DNA of 58,323 bases. Source: an uncultured Collinsella sp. (lineage in GTDB: Bacteria; Actinomycetota; Coriobacteriia; Coriobacteriales; Coriobacteriaceae). This document shows positions 32,344 to 41,747 of this stretch, piece by piece. Location: contig UQID01000016.1 in NCBI GenBank assembly GCA_900541045.1, positions 1 through 58,323 of the forward strand. The letters run 5' to 3'. Position 1 is the stretch's first letter. Every line of letters begins with the position of its first letter. The position numbers and the translations under genes were made by a program. The notes under the pieces are model-generated. The model made no database searches, was not told the origin of the DNA, and worked only from the letters and a program-made list of their open reading frames with translations.

Positions 32344-32759
32344 TACAAATCCCCGCCGGCACCCAGCAGCTTGCGCATGACCTGTTCGGGGTTAACCGAG
32401 CCGTCGCGCGGGGCCAGGGCGGTGATCTTCTTCTGCATCTTGTACTCGTGCAGCTCGTCCTCGAGCTGGCGCACGCGGGCGCGGAGCTTTTCGTTCTCGC
32501 GCTCGCGCTCCTCGGCACGCTCCTTCATATCGAGGATGCGCACCACGCCGGCAAGGTTGATGCCCTCGTCGGTCAGCTGGTTGATGAGCTCCAGGCGCTC
32601 GATATCGGCACGCGAATACAGACGCGTGTTGCCGCCCGAGCGCTGGGGGTTCACCAGGCCCTTGGACTCGTAGACGCGCAGAGTCTGCGGATGCATGCCG
32701 GTCAACTCGGCCGCCACGCTGATCATGTACAGCGGTTTATTCCTATTGTCCTCGGCCAT
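32343..32759 (-). CDS. hspR: Heat-shock repressor HspR (MerR family)
   Basis: A 138-residue MerR-type DNA-binding protein. The N-terminal winged helix has YMISVAAELTGMHPQTLRVYESKGLVNPQRSGGNTRLYS, characteristic of HspR, followed by DIERLELINQLTDEGINLAGV. A charged coiled coil occupies about 78-115. In actinobacteria HspR represses dnaK and clpB with DnaK as co-repressor. It is the last gene of dnaK-grpE-dnaJ-hspR, and matching operators lie upstream of dnaK and clpB. Confidence 0.95.
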   Translation of the reverse strand: MAEDNRNKPLYMISVAAELTGMHPQTLRVYESKGLVNPQRSGGNTRLYSRADIERLELINQLTDEGINLAGVVRILDMKERAEERERENEKLRARVRQLEDELHEYKMQKKITALAPRDGSVNPEQVMRKLLGAGGDL

Positions 32760-32831
32760 GCTACCTGACCCCTTTCCGTCTCGTTATCGTCCATCATAAG
32801 CCCGCGGGCGCGGGTGCGCGCCACGACCGCC

Positions 32832-33797
32832 CTAGTACGTCGCCTTGTAACGGTTGACCTTCTCGCGATAATCGCGCGTGTCGGCCTCGCGCAGCTTGGT
32901 CATAGCATCGCGCTCGTCATCGGACAGGTTCGTGGGGACCTGTACCTTGATTTCGACGAGCAGCGCGCCTGTGCGGCCACGGTGCTTAACGTCGGGCGCG
33001 CCCATCTCCTTAAAGCGGAACTTCTTGCCCGTCTGGGTGCCAGCGGGCACCTTCAGACGAACCGTCGCGCCGCCGGGCGTGGGCACATCAACCGTGCAGC
33101 CAAGCGCCGCCTCGTAGACCGAGATCGGCACCTCCATGGTCACATCGGCACCCTTGCGCTTAAACAGCGGGTGCTCCTCCACATGCGTGGTCACGACCAG
33201 GTCGCCGCGCTCGCCGCCGGCAACGCCATACTCGCCGCGACGCTTGTAGCGTAGCTTGCCGCCGTCGACCGCGCCCGCGGGCACCGAGACCGTAATGGTC
33301 TGCTGCTCGCCTGTCGAGGGAATGCGATAGGTGACCTTGTGCGTCACGCCGCGAAACGCGTCCTCGGCCGTCACATCGACGGTCAGCGACAGGTCGCCGC
33401 CCTTGCGAGCACGGCTGCGACCCGCGCCGGCACCGGCAGCGCCCGCAGCCCCGGCAAAGCCCGAGCCCCAATCGCTGCCCCAGGCGCCGTTGCCGCTAAA
33501 GATGCTGTCGAAGATGTCGCCCCAGCCGCTGGCACCCGCGCCGGCACCGTAGCCGCCGCCATACGCGCCGCCCGCGCCCGGCATGCCGCCAAACATGAGC
33601 ATCTGGTCGTACTCTTTGCGCTTCTTCTCGTCCGAAAGCGTCTCGTAGGCCTCGCTGATCTCCTTGAACTTGGCCTCGTCGCCGCCGGCATCGGGGTGAT
33701 ATTTTTGCGCGAGCTTGCGAAACGCGCTCTTGATCTCTTTGTCGGAGGCGCTCTTGGATACGCCCAGGATGTCATAGAAGGTTTTGCCTGCAGCCAT
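32832..33797 (-). CDS. dnaJ: DnaJ co-chaperone without zinc fingers (CbpA-like)
   Basis: A 321-residue J-protein that stimulates DnaK ATPase. The J domain (1-70) has the essential HPD in YHPDAGGDEAKF. A long Gly/Ala/Phe-rich stretch (about 70-130) follows, then the two beta-sandwich C-terminal domains. The four CXXCXGXG zinc-finger repeats of classical DnaJ are absent, so this is a class II protein. It is 107 bp behind grpE with two GC-rich hairpins in between, which could reduce its expression relative to dnaK-grpE. hspR follows 72 bp later. Confidence 0.93.
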   Translation of the reverse strand: MAAGKTFYDILGVSKSASDKEIKSAFRKLAQKYHPDAGGDEAKFKEISEAYETLSDEKKRKEYDQMLMFGGMPGAGGAYGGGYGAGAGASGWGDIFDSIFSGNGAWGSDWGSGFAGAAGAAGAGAGRSRARKGGDLSLTVDVTAEDAFRGVTHKVTYRIPSTGEQQTITVSVPAGAVDGGKLRYKRRGEYGVAGGERGDLVVTTHVEEHPLFKRKGADVTMEVPISVYEAALGCTVDVPTPGGATVRLKVPAGTQTGKKFRFKEMGAPDVKHRGRTGALLVEIKVQVPTNLSDDERDAMTKLREADTRDYREKVNRYKATY

Positions 33798-33819
33798 CGT
33801 AGCTCCTCTCCTGTTTCAT

Positions 33820-33842
33820 CCGCCGCCCAGCGGGCGGCGGCT
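33820..33842 (-). promoter_or_regulatory. GC-rich hairpin upstream of dnaJ
   Basis: CCGCCGCCC and GGGCGGCGG pair around a 3-base loop just before the dnaJ ribosome-binding site. It is a candidate attenuator or RNA processing stem in the heat-shock operon. Confidence 0.5.
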
Positions 33843-33871
33843 CATGCTTTCATATGGCACTAGGCCAGAAA

Positions 33872-33897
33872 GGGCCCCGGGTGTTGCCCCGGGGCCC
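33872..33897 (-). terminator. Hairpin between grpE and dnaJ
   Basis: GGGCCCCGGG (33872-33881) pairs perfectly with CCCGGGGCCC (33888-33897), 7 bp after the grpE stop. On the minus strand it is followed by TTTCTGG. It is likely a partial terminator within the operon. Confidence 0.6.
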
Positions 33898-33904
33898 TTC
33901 TCAA

Positions 33905-34747
33905 TTACTCCTCGGTGCTCTCGGCCGTATCGGCCGCAGCATCCTCGGGCGCCGCTTCGGGCTCCGGTGCGGGGCGTTTCTCGCCGCCGTAGGTCACCGT
34001 CACCATCGCGGAACGCAGGATGCGATCCGCCATGCGGTAGCCCTTCTGGTACACGTCGTTGACGGTCTCATCGTACTGCGACGCGTCCTCGACGCGACCC
34101 ACGGCTTGGTGCTCGAGCGGATCGAACGCCTCGCCCTTGGGGTCGATGGGCTCAACGCCCTCGTGCGCAAACACATCGAGCAGCTTGGCATGCACCGCGT
34201 CGACACCGTCGACGAACTGCTTAAAGTCGTCGGCAAGCTCCTGGCTGCGGGCATGGTCGATCGCACGCTCGATATCGTCGACCACCGGCAGCAGCGCGGT
34301 GACGAGCTTCTCGGTCGCGCGCTCGCGCTCGGCGATACGCTCATTGGCGGTGCGGCGACGGAAGTTCTCCCAGTCGGCCTGCAGACGGGCGGTGCGCTCG
34401 GTGGCGTCCTTTGCCTTGTCCTCGGCGGCCTTCTGAGCCTCTGCCGCAGCATCGAGCTCGTTGCGCACGTCGGCAAGCTCTTTCTGAGCCTGCTCGAACT
34501 TGAGCTTAAAGTCGTTGTCGGCGGCTTCCTCACCGGCGCGGATAGCGGCTTCCACCATCTCGTCCTCGGTCATCGTCGCCTCCTTGTTGGAATCCTCTAC
34601 TTGGTTCTCGGCAGCCTCGGCGGCCGGGGCCTCGTTGGCCTCGGTAACGTCTGCGGCCTCTACGGGAATCTTCACGTCCTTCTCCTCAGAGTCAACGGGG
34701 GCGGCACCAACGGCGGCCGCCTCCGTGCGAGCTTTACGAGCGGACAT
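33905..34747 (-). CDS. grpE: Nucleotide exchange factor GrpE
   Basis: A 280-residue GrpE, long because of an acidic N-terminal extension of about 80 residues and an acidic Pro/Glu/Ala tail. The coiled coil (about 80-130) leads into the signature RLQADWENFRRRTANE, the four-helix region, and the beta-wing with GEAFDPLEHQAVG and the VYQKGYRMADRILRSAMV motif. It promotes ADP release from DnaK. The ATG is 2 bp after the dnaK stop, so translation is coupled. Confidence 0.96.
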   Translation of the reverse strand: MSARKARTEAAAVGAAPVDSEEKDVKIPVEAADVTEANEAPAAEAAENQVEDSNKEATMTEDEMVEAAIRAGEEAADNDFKLKFEQAQKELADVRNELDAAAEAQKAAEDKAKDATERTARLQADWENFRRRTANERIAERERATEKLVTALLPVVDDIERAIDHARSQELADDFKQFVDGVDAVHAKLLDVFAHEGVEPIDPKGEAFDPLEHQAVGRVEDASQYDETVNDVYQKGYRMADRILRSAMVTVTYGGEKRPAPEPEAAPEDAAADTAESTEE

Positions 34748-34749
34748 GA

Positions 34750-36642
<1,893 letters not shown>

Positions 36643-37186
36643 TAGAAATTCCCTCTCTCTTTTGCGTTCGCGCCGCCTCGACGATCTGTCGCGCGGCGCT
36701 TCGGCTTGTCTTTCAGGATGTAGTGTATCCCCTTATGGGCCGGAATATACAAAATCTAAGTCAATTCATATAAGATTTCTTATTGCTGAGAGTTTAGGTT
36801 CTTAAATGCGCAGGTAGACGCACTGTTTGAGTTCTCGGCAAATCTATCGAGATCTATGTAGAGATGGCTGAGGTTTGGGCCCGAGGCCGCATGGGGTGGC
36901 TTGAGGCGACCCCGGGGGAAAGCGCGACCCGTTTCACGGCTAAATAACGGGATGCGCTTTCCAAAAGCTCGCTCAATAGCTCAATATTTCAAGTCACCTT
37001 TAGCTAACATTTGCGCAGCTCAACGGCCCCACCTGCACGTTTTTTAGTAAACCTTGGCATACTCGGCGAACGGTATGAAGATGCCGGCCAGAGGGTATTG
37101 CAAACGGTCGCTCCCGTGGTATGTTTTTGCCCGAATCAAACCGGCGCGCATCGTCTGTAGCGTCGGTCAACAGAGAGGAAACTACC
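36643..37186. other. Gene-free region between dnaK and ferredoxin
   Basis: The 544 bp contain the dnaK leader and promoter, the HspR operator (36752-36778), a strong hairpin at 36917-36962 (GGAAAGCGC...GCGCTTTCC, 16 bp with two mismatches), and the ferredoxin promoter region. No open frame here looks coding. Confidence 0.55.
36752..36778. promoter_or_regulatory. Putative HspR operator of dnaK
   Basis: AAATCTAAGTC-N6-TATAAGATTT, identical in fixed bases and spacing to the site before clpB. On the minus strand TATATT (36744-36749) follows at a position that fits a -10 box, so the operator covers the -35 to spacer region. Confidence 0.72.
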
Positions 37187-37372
37187 ATGGCTCATCCCGT
37201 AATTGATGCCGACGAGTGCATCGCTTGTGGCGTTTGCGTCGACACCTGCCCCGCTGGCGTTCTGGAGCTCCAGGACGTCGCCACCGTCGCTGACGAGGAC
37301 TCCTGCGTCGCCTGTGGCGCTTGCCAGGACGCTTGCCCCGCTGGCGCGATCACCGAGATCGTCGAGGAGTAA
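37187..37372 (+). CDS. 2[4Fe-4S] ferredoxin
   Basis: A 61-residue clostridial-type ferredoxin. Two complete cluster motifs are present: CIACGVCVDTCPAG and CVACGACQDACPAG, in the usual pseudo-twofold arrangement. It carries low-potential electrons between soluble enzymes such as hydrogenases or pyruvate-ferredoxin oxidoreductase. ATG 37187 has AGAGAGGA at good spacing; the longer frame lacks one. Single-gene unit closed by a strong terminator. Confidence 0.96.
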   Translation: MAHPVIDADECIACGVCVDTCPAGVLELQDVATVADEDSCVACGACQDACPAGAITEIVEE

Positions 37373-37411
37373 CAACTCCCCACTTGCACACTCAAAAGTA
37401 CACCGTGCACA

Positions 37412-37452
37412 AAAAGGAGGCCTCCGCATCGCCGCGGAGGCCTCCTTTTGCT
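37412..37452 (+). terminator. Terminator of the ferredoxin gene
   Basis: Perfect 16-bp stem AAAAGGAGGCCTCCGC / GCGGAGGCCTCCTTTT followed by TGCTT. Nearly symmetric, so it may also serve the minus strand. Confidence 0.88.
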
Positions 37453-37476
37453 TATGTGGCGCGGGTAGCCACTATA

Positions 37477-37616
37477 GCAACGCCGCAGGTTGAGCATACG
37501 CCAGCGAAAACACCCCATTTGAGGCAAGGTGGCCTGAAAGAGGAGGGAAGCGTACTTTGGTACGCGACCGACGATTGAAGGCCAGATTGCCCAAATGGGG
37601 CGTTTGCAGCGTCGGC
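37477..37616. repeat. Structured intergenic element, copy R2
   Basis: Begins GCAACGCCGCAGG and ends GCAGCGTCGGC like R1. The stem is different in sequence but still pairs: CACCCCATTTG (37511-37521) with CAAATGGGGCG (37592-37602). The inner arm GGCAAGGTGGCCT matches AGGCCAGATTGCC, and the tip is GCGTAC/GTACGC. A flanking GTAGCC/GGCTAC pair (37465-37470, 37614-37619) extends it. Its 3' end abuts the niaR stop codon. Confidence 0.8.
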
Positions 37617-38161
37617 TACGATAGATCGTCCTCGTAGGGCATCAGGTCTGCCAAGTAGCCTTTCTCCTTGAGTATGGTCTCGATCTCGTCGAGGGTCTGC
37701 TCATCCTCTGCCGCAATGCGATGGAAGTGGTAGCCGCTCGTCACCGTCAGCAGCGGAAAACTCTTGCCGCTGGCAATACCTTCCAGATAGCGCTCGATAT
37801 CGCGACGATTGCGAATGTCCAGATCGGCTGTGATCTTGCCATACACGCGATGGTTGACGATTACATTGAGCACGGCACCACCCGCGTCGACGATGCTCGT
37901 GAGCTCGTCACCTGCCTGCTCCACGCCATGGTGCACCTTGACCAGGCGCGTGGGCACGGCGGGGCTGCTGGGGGCCTCCTGCAGCACATAACCACGGTTG
38001 GTCGCCACGATATCGTGCCCATCGGCACGCAGCAGGGCGATGTCTTGCACGACAATCTGGCGGCTCACACCCACCTCACGAGCAAGCGCACTGCCCGAGA
38101 CAGGGTCTTTGGCTCCCTCGAGCACGCCCATGATGGCACGGCGACGCTCGCGGGCGTCCAT
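37616..38161 (-). CDS. niaR: NiaR niacin-responsive repressor of NAD synthesis
   Basis: A 181-residue regulator with an N-terminal helix-turn-helix (SGSALAREVGVSRQIVVQDIALLRADG) and a C-terminal 3H domain. The three His motifs are visible: VHHGVEQ, VNHRVYG and YHFHRI, which bind a metal and nicotinic acid. Its ATG overlaps the nadC stop by one base. As the last gene of nadA-B-C-niaR, it probably closes a feedback loop through the palindrome before nadA. Confidence 0.92.
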   Translation of the reverse strand: MDARERRRAIMGVLEGAKDPVSGSALAREVGVSRQIVVQDIALLRADGHDIVATNRGYVLQEAPSSPAVPTRLVKVHHGVEQAGDELTSIVDAGGAVLNVIVNHRVYGKITADLDIRNRRDIERYLEGIASGKSFPLLTVTSGYHFHRIAAEDEQTLDEIETILKEKGYLADLMPYEDDLS

Positions 38162-39021
38162 TATTTACCGTCCAGCAGACGAAGGTGCTTAAGCGAGAGG
38201 TCGAGAATCGGCGCAGAGTGCGTCAGCGCCCCCGAGCTGATAAAGTCAACGCCCAGGTCGGCGAGGGCGCGGATATTGCTGGCATCCACATTGCCCGAGC
38301 ACTCGGTCTTGGCGCGACCGGCGATAAGCTCAATCGCGGCAGCCATGTCGTCGTGGGTCATGTTGTCGAGCATGATGATATCGGCACCGGCCTCAACTGC
38401 CTCGCGCACCATATCCAGGTTCTCGCACTCAATCTCGACCGTCGCGGTAAACGACGCATGGGCGCGCGCCATCTCAATCGCGCGTGCCACGCCACCGGCG
38501 GCGTCGATGTGGTTGTCCTTGAGCATGACAGCCGTCGACAGGTTATAGCGGTGGTTGCTGCCACCGCCGATCTCGACTGCAGCCTTCTCGAAGACACGCA
38601 TGCCCGGCGTGGTCTTGCGCGTGTCGACAAGCACGGTCTTGGTGCCCTCGAGCGCAGCTGCCATCCGATGCGTGTAAGTAGCGATGCCGCTCATGCGCTG
38701 CAGGTAGTTGAGCGCCACGCGCTCGCCCGAAAGCAGTACGCGCGCATCGCCGCGCACCTGGCCCACGTGGTCGCCGGCGTGCACCTCGTCACCATCGGCA
38801 ACATCAAACAGCACCGAGCTCTGCGAATCCAGCAGCTCAAAGGTGCGAGCGAACACATCCAGGCCCGCGATAATGCCATCGGCCTTGGCGATAAGCTCCA
38901 CCGTGGCGGGACGCGCCGTGGGGCACACGCTCGCCGTGCTCACGTCCTCAAAGGTAATGTCCTCGCGCAGAGCCTGCAGAATCAAATCATCGACGACGAG
39001 CTTCATGGTAATGGGATTCAT
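38161..39021 (-). CDS. nadC: Quinolinate phosphoribosyltransferase (decarboxylating)
   Basis: A 286-residue enzyme that converts quinolinate and PRPP to nicotinate mononucleotide. Recognisable motifs are LREDITFEDVST near the N-terminus, VLVDTRKTTPGMRVFEKAAV, GGSNHRYNLSTAVMLKDNH and VEIECEN; these supply the phosphate- and quinolinate-binding Arg, Lys and His residues. ATG 39021 follows GGAGGAG by 6 bases, 3 bp behind the nadB stop. Confidence 0.96.
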   Translation of the reverse strand: MNPITMKLVVDDLILQALREDITFEDVSTASVCPTARPATVELIAKADGIIAGLDVFARTFELLDSQSSVLFDVADGDEVHAGDHVGQVRGDARVLLSGERVALNYLQRMSGIATYTHRMAAALEGTKTVLVDTRKTTPGMRVFEKAAVEIGGGSNHRYNLSTAVMLKDNHIDAAGGVARAIEMARAHASFTATVEIECENLDMVREAVEAGADIIMLDNMTHDDMAAAIELIAGRAKTECSGNVDASNIRALADLGVDFISSGALTHSAPILDLSLKHLRLLDGK

Positions 39022-39024
39022 GGT

Positions 39025-40401
39025 CTACTCCTCCACGGCCTGCGTGCCGGCGGCACGGGCCAGATCATCGATTGCAAGGTTATCGGAACTCAGGGCGCGA
39101 TGGTGCCCATCGAGCGCGGGCTCGCCCGTCTGCTCCACGGCAAGCGACTCGCCGGTGCGCATACGCCAAGCGGCGCGACGACCCCAGACCAGCGCTTCGA
39201 GCAGGCTGTTTGATGCAAGGCGGTTCTTGCCGTGAACGCCGTTGCAGGCTGTCTCGCCCGCGGCGTAGAGCTCGGGCATCGAGGTGCGGCCGTCCTTGTC
39301 GACCCACACGCCGCCCATAAAGTAATGCTGCGTGGGTGTGACGGGAATGGGCTCGTCCAGGATGTCGCGGCCGTCCTCCAGGCAGCGTGCGCGGATGTTG
39401 GCGAAGTGCCCGGTCACCACGTCGCGCTCGACGGGGGCAAAGCTCAGCCACTCGTGCTCGGTACCGTCCTGCTTCATCTGCTCGCGAATGGCGGCGGCGA
39501 CCACATCGCGCGGCTGAAGCTCATCGGTAAAGCGCTCGCCGGCGGCGTTGAGCAAAATCGCGCCCTCGCCGCGGCAGCTCTCGCTGATCAGGAAGGTGCG
39601 GCCCGGTTGCGGCGAGAACAGCCCCGTGGGGTGAATCTGCACGTAGTCCAGGTGCTCCATCTTAATGCCATGCTCTTGAGCAATGTAGCAGGCATCGCCC
39701 GTGAGCTGCGGGTAGTTGGTCGAATGGTCGTATACGCCGCCGATACCGCCCGTAGCCCACAGCGTGTGGCGGGCATGGATCTTAAACGGCTCGCCGGCAT
39801 GCACGCCCTCGGTGGCATTTGCCAGCTCGTCGGCGGGACGAACAGAGCTGTCCTCGTCCACGGGAACGGCGACGGCGCCGGTGCACACCGTGGCGCCGTC
39901 ACGCTCGCCCGTCAGGATGTCGGTCATGGCCACGTGCTCCAAAATCTGCACGTTATCCAGCTTGTGAACGGCCTGGAGCAGCTTGGTCGTGATCTCCTTG
40001 CCCGTAATGTCGGCATGGAAGGCAATACGCGGACGGCTGTGCGCGCCCTCGCGGGTAAAGTCGAGGCTGCCGTCGGCCTTGCGCTCAAAATCCACGCCTA
40101 TCGCCAGCAGGTCGTTGATGACCGAGCGGCTCGAGCGAATCATGATGTCGACGCTCTCGCGGCGGTTCTCGTAGTGGCCGGCGTGCATGGTGTCCTCAAA
40201 GAAGGCATCGTAATCCGAGCCTTCGGGCAGCACGCAGATTCCGCCCTGCGCAAGCATCGAGTCGCACTCGTCGACAGTGCCCTTGGAGAGCATGATCACG
40301 CGCGTGCTCGTCGGCAGATTGAGGGCCGCGTACAGGCCCGCCACGCCGCAACCGGCAATGACAACGTCGCACTCCATATCGGGGTATTGTTTGGTTTCCA
40401 C
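39025..40401 (-). CDS. nadB: L-aspartate oxidase
   Basis: A 458-residue FAD enzyme that oxidises aspartate to iminoaspartate, the substrate of NadA. The Rossmann FAD motif is VVIAGCGVAGLYAALNL; LAQGGICVLPEGSD, the active-site region QIHPTGLF, and ARCLEDGRDI are family features. It is shorter than the E. coli enzyme (540) because the C-terminal helical domain is reduced. A GTG start at 40401 is chosen: GGGAGAGGA lies 5 bases before it, and the longer frame runs back into nadA. Confidence 0.92.
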   Translation of the reverse strand: METKQYPDMECDVVIAGCGVAGLYAALNLPTSTRVIMLSKGTVDECDSMLAQGGICVLPEGSDYDAFFEDTMHAGHYENRRESVDIMIRSSRSVINDLLAIGVDFERKADGSLDFTREGAHSRPRIAFHADITGKEITTKLLQAVHKLDNVQILEHVAMTDILTGERDGATVCTGAVAVPVDEDSSVRPADELANATEGVHAGEPFKIHARHTLWATGGIGGVYDHSTNYPQLTGDACYIAQEHGIKMEHLDYVQIHPTGLFSPQPGRTFLISESCRGEGAILLNAAGERFTDELQPRDVVAAAIREQMKQDGTEHEWLSFAPVERDVVTGHFANIRARCLEDGRDILDEPIPVTPTQHYFMGGVWVDKDGRTSMPELYAAGETACNGVHGKNRLASNSLLEALVWGRRAAWRMRTGESLAVEQTGEPALDGHHRALSSDNLAIDDLARAAGTQAVEE

Positions 40402-40420
40402 AGGAATCCTCTCCCTTGTA

Positions 40421-40453
40421 ATGTGACATAAGGGACTGCCCCTCATGTCACAT
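40421..40453 (-). repeat. Hairpin between nadA and nadB
   Basis: ATGTGACATAAGGG (40421-40434) pairs with CCCTCATGTCACAT (40440-40453) with one wobble in the 56-bp gap. It may adjust the ratio of the two enzymes or mark an RNA processing site. Confidence 0.55.
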
Positions 40454-40457
40454 CGTT

Positions 40458-41483
40458 CTAGCGCGCCGCGTACTCGAGCATGCGGTCGAGCGTAATTTTG
40501 GCCTGGTCGGCCGCCTCGTCCGACACGCCGATCTGTACCTCGCCCTCGCCCGTCTCCAGGCATCGCACGAGCTTTTCGAGTGTGATGAGATCCATGTTGA
40601 CGCAGGTGGGCTGCACCGCGGGAAAATAGAACTTTTTGCCGGTGCCCTCGCAGCGGCGCTCGAGCTCGTAGAGCACGCCGCGGACCGTCACGATGATGAA
40701 CTCACTCGCGTCCGACTCCTCGGCGTACTTGATGATGCCGGCGGTGGAGCCGATGTAGTCGGCCTCGGCAAGGACGTCGGCCTTGCACTCGGGGTGCGCT
40801 AGCACAAGCGCGTCGGGATGCGCCTCCTGCGCATCGACGATCTGCTCGACGGTGATGATGTGATGGCGCGGGCAATAGCCATTGTTGAGGATGACGTGCT
40901 TTTGCGGCACCTGCTCGGCTACGAAGCGGCCCAGGTTTTGATCGGGGATGAACAGGACGTGTTGCTGCGGCAGCTCGGACACGATCTTGACGGCGTTGGA
41001 GCTGGTGACGCACACGTCGCTCCAGCTCTTGATCTCGACCGTCGAGTTGACGTAGCAGACCACGGCAAGGTCGTCGCCGTACTCGGCGCGCGCCGCGTCG
41101 ACCGTCTCGCGCTTGACCATGTGCGCCATGGGGCAATCCGCACCCGGCTCGGGCAGCAGCACGGTCTTGGTGGGGTTGAGCAGCTTGGCGCTCTCGCCCA
41201 TAAACTCCACGCCGCACAGCACGATGGTCTGCTGCGGCAGGCTCTTGGCGAGCTTTGCCAGGTAGAAGCTGTCGCCGACGTAATCGGCAACGGCTTGGAC
41301 CTCGGGCGCCACATAGTAGTGCGCCAGGATCACCGCGTCACGTTGGGTTTTTAGTTGCTGAATGGCCTCGACGAGCTCTGCGGGCACCAGTGCCGCGCGC
41401 TCCGTTGCCGTCGTTGCCGATGCTAGGCCGGCCGCGATATCGCGTGCAAGCTCCGACGCATCCATGTTCGCGCTCTGTGCCAT
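40458..41483 (-). CDS. nadA: Quinolinate synthase A
   Basis: A 341-residue [4Fe-4S] enzyme condensing iminoaspartate with dihydroxyacetone phosphate to quinolinate. It contains AHYYVAPEVQAVADYVGDSFYLA and the three cluster cysteines in LCGVEFMGESAKLL, CPRHH (or VQPTC, near the C-terminal end) and HPECKADV. ATG 41483 follows GAGGGG; the TTG one codon earlier is less likely. It heads the NAD operon, under the palindrome-bearing promoter. Confidence 0.95.
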   Translation of the reverse strand: MAQSANMDASELARDIAAGLASATTATERAALVPAELVEAIQQLKTQRDAVILAHYYVAPEVQAVADYVGDSFYLAKLAKSLPQQTIVLCGVEFMGESAKLLNPTKTVLLPEPGADCPMAHMVKRETVDAARAEYGDDLAVVCYVNSTVEIKSWSDVCVTSSNAVKIVSELPQQHVLFIPDQNLGRFVAEQVPQKHVILNNGYCPRHHIITVEQIVDAQEAHPDALVLAHPECKADVLAEADYIGSTAGIIKYAEESDASEFIIVTVRGVLYELERRCEGTGKKFYFPAVQPTCVNMDLITLEKLVRCLETGEGEVQIGVSDEAADQAKITLDRMLEYAAR

Positions 41484-41518
41484 CAAGGCCCCTCTCTTTT
41501 GGCGAATCTTGGGGCTTT

Positions 41519-41547
41519 AGTATGACACCTAGGTTTACAGCTGACAA
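41519..41547 (-). promoter_or_regulatory. nadA promoter
   Basis: On the minus strand TTGTCA (41542-41547) and CATACT (41519-41524) are separated by exactly 17 bp. The spacer and -35 box lie within the palindrome at 41525-41568, so a bound repressor would exclude RNA polymerase. Confidence 0.65.
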
Positions 41548-41568
41548 GACAGCTGTAAACCTAGGTGT
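41525..41568. promoter_or_regulatory. Perfect 19-bp-arm palindrome, likely NiaR operator
   Basis: ACACCTAGGTTTACAGCTG (41525-41543) and its exact reverse complement (41550-41568) around a 6-bp centre. The nested repeats CCTAGG and CAGCTG inside each arm give several possible half-sites. Position over the nadA promoter and the presence of niaR in the operon support the assignment. Confidence 0.7.
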
Positions 41569-41597
41569 AAAGTTGAAATAAAGATTCAATCATGCGA

Positions 41598-41646
41598 CAG
41601 GTCCATTTTCGAACTGGCAAGCTGAGGATAGTCGAAAATGGACCTG
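41598..41646. repeat. 15-bp-arm inverted repeat upstream of nadA
   Basis: CAGGTCCATTTTCGA and TCGAAAATGGACCTG are perfectly complementary across a 19-bp loop. It lies between the surface-protein terminator and the NAD promoter. Role unknown; it could be a backup terminator for read-through. Confidence 0.7.
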
Positions 41647-41699
41647 CCGCACGGTTCGAGCAGCCCGTTTTGTCTTGGCCCGAGAAGCGGTAGGCATAA

Positions 41700-41731
41700 A
41701 GCGGGTCTGGATTGCTCGATCCAGACCCGCT
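41700..41731 (-). terminator. Terminator of the giant surface protein gene
   Basis: Perfect 13-bp stem AGCGGGTCTGGAT / ATCCAGACCCGCT, 16 bp after the stop; TTTATG follows on the minus strand. Confidence 0.8.
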
Positions 41732-41747
41732 GGGGACTGGCATGCGG

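Noticed and set aside
36643..36800. CIRCE element upstream of dnaK
   Set aside because: No TTAGCACTC-N9-GAGTGCTAA is present; an HspR-type inverted repeat is found instead, and hspR is in the operon.
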